Below are positions 58,822-64,000 of a stretch of 64,000 nucleotides of DNA, one piece after another. Source of the DNA: Clitoria ternatea (taxonomy: Eukaryota > Streptophyta > Magnoliopsida > Fabales > Fabaceae); NCBI GenBank assembly GCA_037962975.1, contig CM075675.1, positions 48,654,501 through 48,718,500 on the forward strand, in the 5' to 3' direction. Position 1 is the stretch's first letter. Each line of letters begins with the position of its first letter. The position numbers and the translations under genes were made by a program. Below the pieces are notes generated by a model. It saw only the letters and a program-made list of their open reading frames with translations, searched no databases and was not told the origin of the DNA.

Positions 58822-61800
58822 TTAATTCTCCCCCTCATCAGAACACTTATGTAAGCATCGAAGACCAATCTTCTGTACTAGTTGCTCGAAGATTTTGGTT
58901 GGTAAGGATTTTGTGAAGATATCTGCTAGATTTTCACTTGATCGGACTTGTTGGACATTTATATCACCATTCTTTATAAGATCATGAGTAAAGAAAAATT
59001 TTGGTGAAATATGTTTTGTCCTATCTCCTTTAATATAACCTTCCTTTAACTGGGAGATACAAGCTGTATTATCTTCACATAAGATTGTTGGTGGTAATTT
59101 TCCAGCATGCAAGCCACAAGTTTCTTGAATATGTTGAATCATAGACCTCAACCAAACACATTCTCTACTTGCTTCATGTAATGCCAGAATTTCAGCATGA
59201 TTAGATGATGTTGCTGTAATCGTTTGTTTTATGGATCTTCATGAAATTGCTGTACCACCACATGTAAACAAATAACCTGTTTGTGATCGACCATTATGAG
59301 GATCAGATAAATACCCCGCATCTGCATAACCAATTAGGTTTGCCTTAGATATATATGGGAAAAATAAGCCCATGTCCGTTGTACCTCTAAGGTATCGAAA
59401 TATGTGTTTAATCCCATTCCAATGCCTTTTTGTGGGTAAAGAACTATGTCTTGCTAACAAATTGACAGCAAATGATATATCAGGTCGTGTATGACTAGCA
59501 AGATACATCAGTGCACCAATTGCACTGAGATATGGTACTTCAGGACTAAGTAGTCCTTCATTTTTCTCTTGAGGTCGAAAAAGATCTTTGTTTACTTCGA
59601 GTGACCTTACAACCATTGGACTGCTCAATGGGTGTGATTTGTCCATATAGAATCGCTTTAGCACCTTTTCAGTATAAGTCTTCTGGTGCATTAAAATTCC
59701 TTCCTTTAAATATTCTAATTGTAATCTGAGACAAAACTTTGTTTTTCCCAAGTCTTTCATCTCGAATTCATTTTTTAAGCAATTTACAGCCTTTGAGAGC
59801 TCTTCAGGAGTCCCGATGATGTTTAAATCATCTACATAAATTGCAATTATAACAAACTCTTTTCTCAATCTTTTCATAAAAACACATGGACAAATCGGGT
59901 CATTTTTATACCCTTCTTTCAACAGATATTCACTGAGGCAATTATACCACATACGTCCAGATTGTTTTAGTCCGTAAAGAGATTTATTCAATTTAATTGA
60001 ATAATTTTCTTGAGGATTTGTCTTGTATGCTTCAGGCAAATTAAATCCTTCAGGGAGTTTCATATAGATGTCATTTTCAAGTGAGCCATATAAATATGCT
60101 GCAACAACATCCATAAGGCGTAAGTCAAGCTTTTCACGGATTGCCAAACTTATTAAGTATCGAAAAGTAGTGGCATCCATCACTGGTGAATATGTTTCTT
60201 CAAAATCAATACCAGGTCTTTGTGAGAAACCTTGTGCAACAAGTCTTGCTTTATATCGCACAATTTCACCATTTTCATTTCTTTTTCTCGTAAAGACCCA
60301 TTTGTACCCAACTGGTTTTACACCTTTAGGTGTTTGGACTACGGGTCCAAAAACTTTTCGTTTTGCAAGTGAGTTTAATTCATCTTTCATTGCATCTTTC
60401 CATTTTGGCCAATCATTTCTTTGTGCACATTCCTTAACAGATTTTGGCTCATGATTTTTATCATCATTTATAATATCAAGAGCTACTTTGAATGCAAAAA
60501 TTTCATCAACATCGACTTCAGGTCGATTCCATTGTATACCATCCATGACATAATTTATCAAAATCTCTTTGTTTGTATCAATTTTAGGTACCTTAGTTTC
60601 TTCTGAATTTGAAACTTTGATTATGTCAGGAGACTCTACTGGAGTCTTTATATCCTCGATTCGACTATCTTCTTTACTTACTTTTCTTTTTCGAGGATTT
60701 TTATCTTTAGAACCAACAGGTCTGCCACGTTTTACTTTGGCTTCAGACTCATTTGCAATTTTAAATTGTCCTTCAGGGATATCAATCTTTATTAGAGTAT
60801 TAACAGCTGGTATATGTGACTTAGTCACTCTTTTTGGATCAGCAAATGCATTAGGCAATTGGTTTGCTAAATTTTGCAAACTAATTATTTTCTGAACTTC
60901 TAGTTCAGATTGCTTTGTTCGAGGATCAAGATGTGATAGAGATATCTCATTCCAGCTAATCCTTTTATCCAACTGTTTATTTTCTCCCTCTAATGGTGGG
61001 AAAATAGATTCATCAAAATGACAATCAGCAAAACGAGCTGTAAATAAATCACCTGTTAAAGGTTCAAGATATTTTATTATGGATGGACTTTCATATCCAA
61101 CATATATTCCCAACCTTCTTTGAGGTCCCATCTTAGTGCGTTGCGGAGGAGAGATAGGAATATATACCGCACTTCCAAATATTCTTAGATGAGAAATATT
61201 TGGTTCTTTACCATGAACCAATTGTAAAGGGGAATATTCATGATTACTTGTAGGCCTGATGCGAATAAGTGCTGCCGCATGCAAGATTGCATGTCCCCAA
61301 GTTGAAATTGGGAGTTTTGATCTTATTAACAATGGTCTTGCTATCAATTTCAAACGTTTAATCAATGATTCAGCAAGTCCATTTTGTGTATGAACATGTG
61401 CTACAGGATGTTCAACATCAATTCCAATGGACATACAATAATCATTAAATGATTGAGATGTAAATTCACCAGCGTTATCAAGGCGTATTTTTTTAATTGG
61501 ATAATCAGGAAAATGAGCTCTTAAACGAATTAATTGAGCTAGTAATCTCGCAAACGCCTGGTTGCGAGTTGATAATAAGCAAACATGTGACCATCTAGTT
61601 GATGCATCAATTAAAACCATAAAATATCTAAATGGTCCACATGAAGGGTGTATTGGTCCACAAATATCACCTTGTATATGCTCTAAAAATATAAGTGGTT
61701 CATTCCCAATTTTCATTGGTGATGGCCGAATGATTAATTTTCCTTGAGAACAAGCAGCACATGAGAAATTCTTAGTTTGCATAATTTGTCTGCTGGACAA

Positions 61801-62328
61801 ACAATGACCATTTGAATTCTCAACTATTTTTCGCATCATAATTGATCCAGGATGGCCTAATCGTTCATGCCAGATAACAAAGTCATTCTTATTTGTAAAC
61901 TTCTGGTTTACTATGACATTTGTTTCAATTGTACTAATATATGTGTAGTACAAACCGGAGGAAAATGAAGGCAATTTTTCCAATATACATTTCTTATCAG
62001 AAATTAACTTTGTAATGTATAGATATTCATCATTTCCTTCATTTGTGGTCTTAATATGATATCCATTTCTGTGGATATCCTTAAAACTCAACAAATTTCT
62101 TTGAGACTTCTTAGAATATAATGCACTTTCAATGTGCAATTTTGTTCCTCCAGGTAACAAAATACTGGCTCTTCCGGAGCCTTCAATTATATTTATACTA
62201 CCAGATATTGTATTAACATTTGCTTCTTGTTTTACTATTTGGTAAAAATATTTCTCATTCTTGAGAATGGTATGAGTTGTTGCACTGTCTGCGAGACATA
62301 TATCTTCATCATTCACATGAGCATTCAT
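58822..62328 (-). pseudogene. Copia-4 pol (protease to RNase H), one nonsense mutation
   Basis: From the ATG at 62326-62328 a 1029-codon frame encodes the protease (LADSATTHTIL). Integrase follows, with H...H...CAAC, GDICGP, RLDNAGEF and NGLAESLIKRLK. RT has KARLVAQGFSQRPG and IYVDDLN. The start of RNase H has YADAGYLSD. It stops at a TGA (59239-59241) exactly where the conserved W of the 'ISWRS' motif is expected, so TGG to TGA is the likely change. The same frame then runs on through LCEDNTACI to the natural stop at 58822. A TGA two codons before the ATG closes the frame upstream. Pol is therefore not simply fused to gag. Confidence 0.88.
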
Positions 62329-62450
62329 TCTTCATTAAATAAATAAAAATAAATCATGAGTAAAATATAATTAACAATAATATTTAACAAAATTTTATTG
62401 ATAAAGACAAAATTTACAACAAAACAAATTACATGAAACATTAAAATAAT
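62329..62450 (-). promoter_or_regulatory. AT-rich gag-pol spacer with polyadenylation signal
   Basis: Between the gag stop and the pol ATG lie about 120 bp of A/T-rich sequence. On the minus strand it reads, after the gag stop, TGTAATTTGTTTTGTTGTAA, which resembles a plant far-upstream element. AATAAA follows at 62394-62399. This could end a gag-only transcript. No transcript data are available. Confidence 0.5.
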
Positions 62451-63483
62451 TTATTTGGGGGCACTCCCTTCTCCAACCGAGTGGTCAATTTCTTCTTCAG
62501 GAAGAGCAAGAAAACCATCAACACTAAAGTCAGAGAAATCATCATCTATACCAGTAAAATTTGTCTCTATTATTTTCCCTTTATTTTTAAGGGATTTTTG
62601 GTATAGATCTACGAGATGCTTTGGTGTGCGACAAACTCGAGACCAGTGTCCTTTGCTACCACAACGATAGCAGATGTTTTTAGTTTGTTCGCTATTTTGA
62701 GCATCTGTCCCTTTTTTCATAAGTTCTTTATTTTTCCATGTGAATGATGATCTCTTATCATTTCGACCATGACCACGGCCAAAACCATATCTACGACCAA
62801 TACCATGTCCCCGAGCATTACCTCGTCCACGACCGCGGCTACGGCCACGACCACGACCATGAGTATTATGATCGTGCGTTGCTACATTCACTTCTGGGAA
62901 TGGAGCAGTTCCAGTTGGATGAGATTCATGATTTTGCATAAGCAATTCATTATTTTGCTCAGCCACAAGGAGACAAGTAATTAATTCAGAATATTTTGTA
63001 AAGCCCTTTTGGCGATATTGCTGCTGCAGGAGCAAATTGGATGCATGAAAAGTAGAGAATGTCTTTTCTAACATGTCACTTTCAGTGACTTGTTCTCCAC
63101 ATAATTTCAATCTCGAAGTAATTCTAAACATTGCAGAATTATACTCATTTACAGATTTAAAATCTTGAAATCGTAAATGCATCCATTCATAACGGGCTTT
63201 TGGAAGAATTATATCCTTTTGATGGCCGTATCTCTCTTTTAGATTATTCCACAAAACGAGAGGGTCTTTAACGGTTAAATACTCGTTTTTCAACCCTTCA
63301 TGTATATGGTGGCGTAAAAAGATCATGGCTTTAGCTTTATCTTGATTAGATGCATTATTTCCATTTTTAATCGTCTCCAAGACCTTTTGCATCTAAGTGT
63401 ATCTCGGCATCTAGTGTCCATGATAGATAGTTTTTTCCAGATATGTCAAGAGCTACGAACTCAAGGTTGGTAATATTTGACAT
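62451..63483 (-). pseudogene. Copia-4 gag, one 2-bp deletion
   Basis: The ATG at 63481-63483 opens a gag frame starting MSNITNLEFVALDISGKNY, typical of a large plant copia family. After about 35 codons the frame is lost near 63371-63380, where two bases appear to be missing. It resumes and stays open for 313 codons to 62451. That part contains the capsid region (KERYGHQKDIILPKARYEW) and an Arg-Gly-rich stretch near 62830. The CCHC knuckle CYRCGSKGHWSRVC is near 62660. The acidic C-terminus ends with a TAA that also forms part of an AATAAA. Confidence 0.85.
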
Positions 63484-64000
63484 ATTTATTTCTATATAAG
63501 AAATTAAAACAATATATTAGATATCATTTCAAATGAATAAATTTATTAATTATAAATATCTAATAATGGTAACAAGTCAATAATTATTATGAATATGTTT
63601 TATTTTTATTTAATTATAAGAACAGTATTTTTTTATTTATTAATATAATCTGAATTGTAGTAGTTAATATAAAATAATATAACTGAATTATTACAGTAAT
63701 TAGCAAATAAGTAAGCTATAGTATTCAATGTAGTTAGCAAATAATATAAAATAATAGTGCAATAGGAATAATTGTAATTGATAGTGAGCATTAATATAGG
63801 CTAGTGCAGTAGACATTAAACATAAAATAATTGTCCAAATCATAATATAGCTGCAGATAAGCGTGTAGTGCAGTGAAGTCATATAGCAAAGCAAAAGGCA
63901 CAAATTGAAATCACAATATAGCATTCACGTGAAGTCACAGGCACAAGAAATGATTGCATTAATTTCATATTAATTTAGTGGAGCAACTAAATAACATAAA
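63484..64000 (-). other. 5' leader of Copia-4, incomplete
   Basis: Over 500 bp of AT-rich, non-coding DNA upstream of gag, continuing past the window. Phrases such as TTAGCAAATAA repeat near 63701 and 63735. No primer site or LTR end is seen, so both lie beyond 64000. Confidence 0.55.

Larger units (their letters stand above)
58510..64000 (-). mobile_element. Copia-4, Ty1/copia element running off the window
   Basis: A minus-strand copia element has its 3' LTR on the left, then pol, an AT-rich spacer, gag, and a leader that reaches the window end. The 5' LTR, primer site and target duplication are not visible. Coding sequence is nearly intact, with one 2-bp deletion in gag and one nonsense mutation in RNase H. 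The left boundary of the LTR is approximate. Confidence 0.85.

Overview
This window looks like a gene-poor stretch of a plant nuclear genome, most likely a legume and possibly soybean or a close relative. The evidence is the AT-rich composition with no operons or bacterial signals, a broken plant carboxylesterase gene of the CXE15 type, and a dense set of plant LTR retrotransposons and MITE-like DNA transposons. The species call is an inference. No intact host gene was found.

Layout. At 1-668 lies the decayed 3' end of a Ty3/gypsy element. Copia-1 (2144-7845, minus strand, duplicated target GATAC) has two 574-bp LTRs with no difference found by eye and one open 1337-codon gag-pol gene. A non-autonomous hAT-like element with GC-rich ends is at 8012-8516. 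Copia-2 (10416-15715, minus, target TAATT) has LTRs that differ only in a GA microsatellite and one open 1471-codon gag-pol gene. A CACTA-like element is at 16505-17777. The carboxylesterase pseudogene is at 19862-20874.

From 21370 to 51990 the sequence is a nested set of insertions. A plus-strand gypsy gag/protease relic (21370-22123 and 51285-51990) was split by Copia-3 (22124-51284, target AAGAA, LTRs visibly diverged). The 3' LTR of Copia-3 was then split by a 3.8-kb solo LTR (22213-25996, target TTATA). The interior of Copia-3 underwent a local tandem duplication, and was then split by an 18.4-kb Ogre/Tat-type Ty3/gypsy element (29951-48351, target TAAAG). That element has an extra ORF1, gag, protease with G-patch, a likely intron, RT with two RNase H domains, and integrase. 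It carries many nonsense mutations.

From 52308 to 56554 there is a second long solo LTR (target ACTGG) full of internal repeats. It sits inside a region with CACTA-like motifs. A MULE-like MITE is at 58077-58416. The window ends inside Copia-4 (about 58510 to beyond 64000, minus), which has separate gag and pol reading frames and only two evident lesions.

The observations most worth a second look are three. Copia-1 lacks a recognisable tRNA primer site and instead carries, at that position, a 16-base perfect complement of its own LTR. The 5' leaders of the Ogre-type element and of Copia-3 share a colinear conserved block although they belong to different superfamilies. Copia-4 has a plant-type polyadenylation signal between gag and pol.
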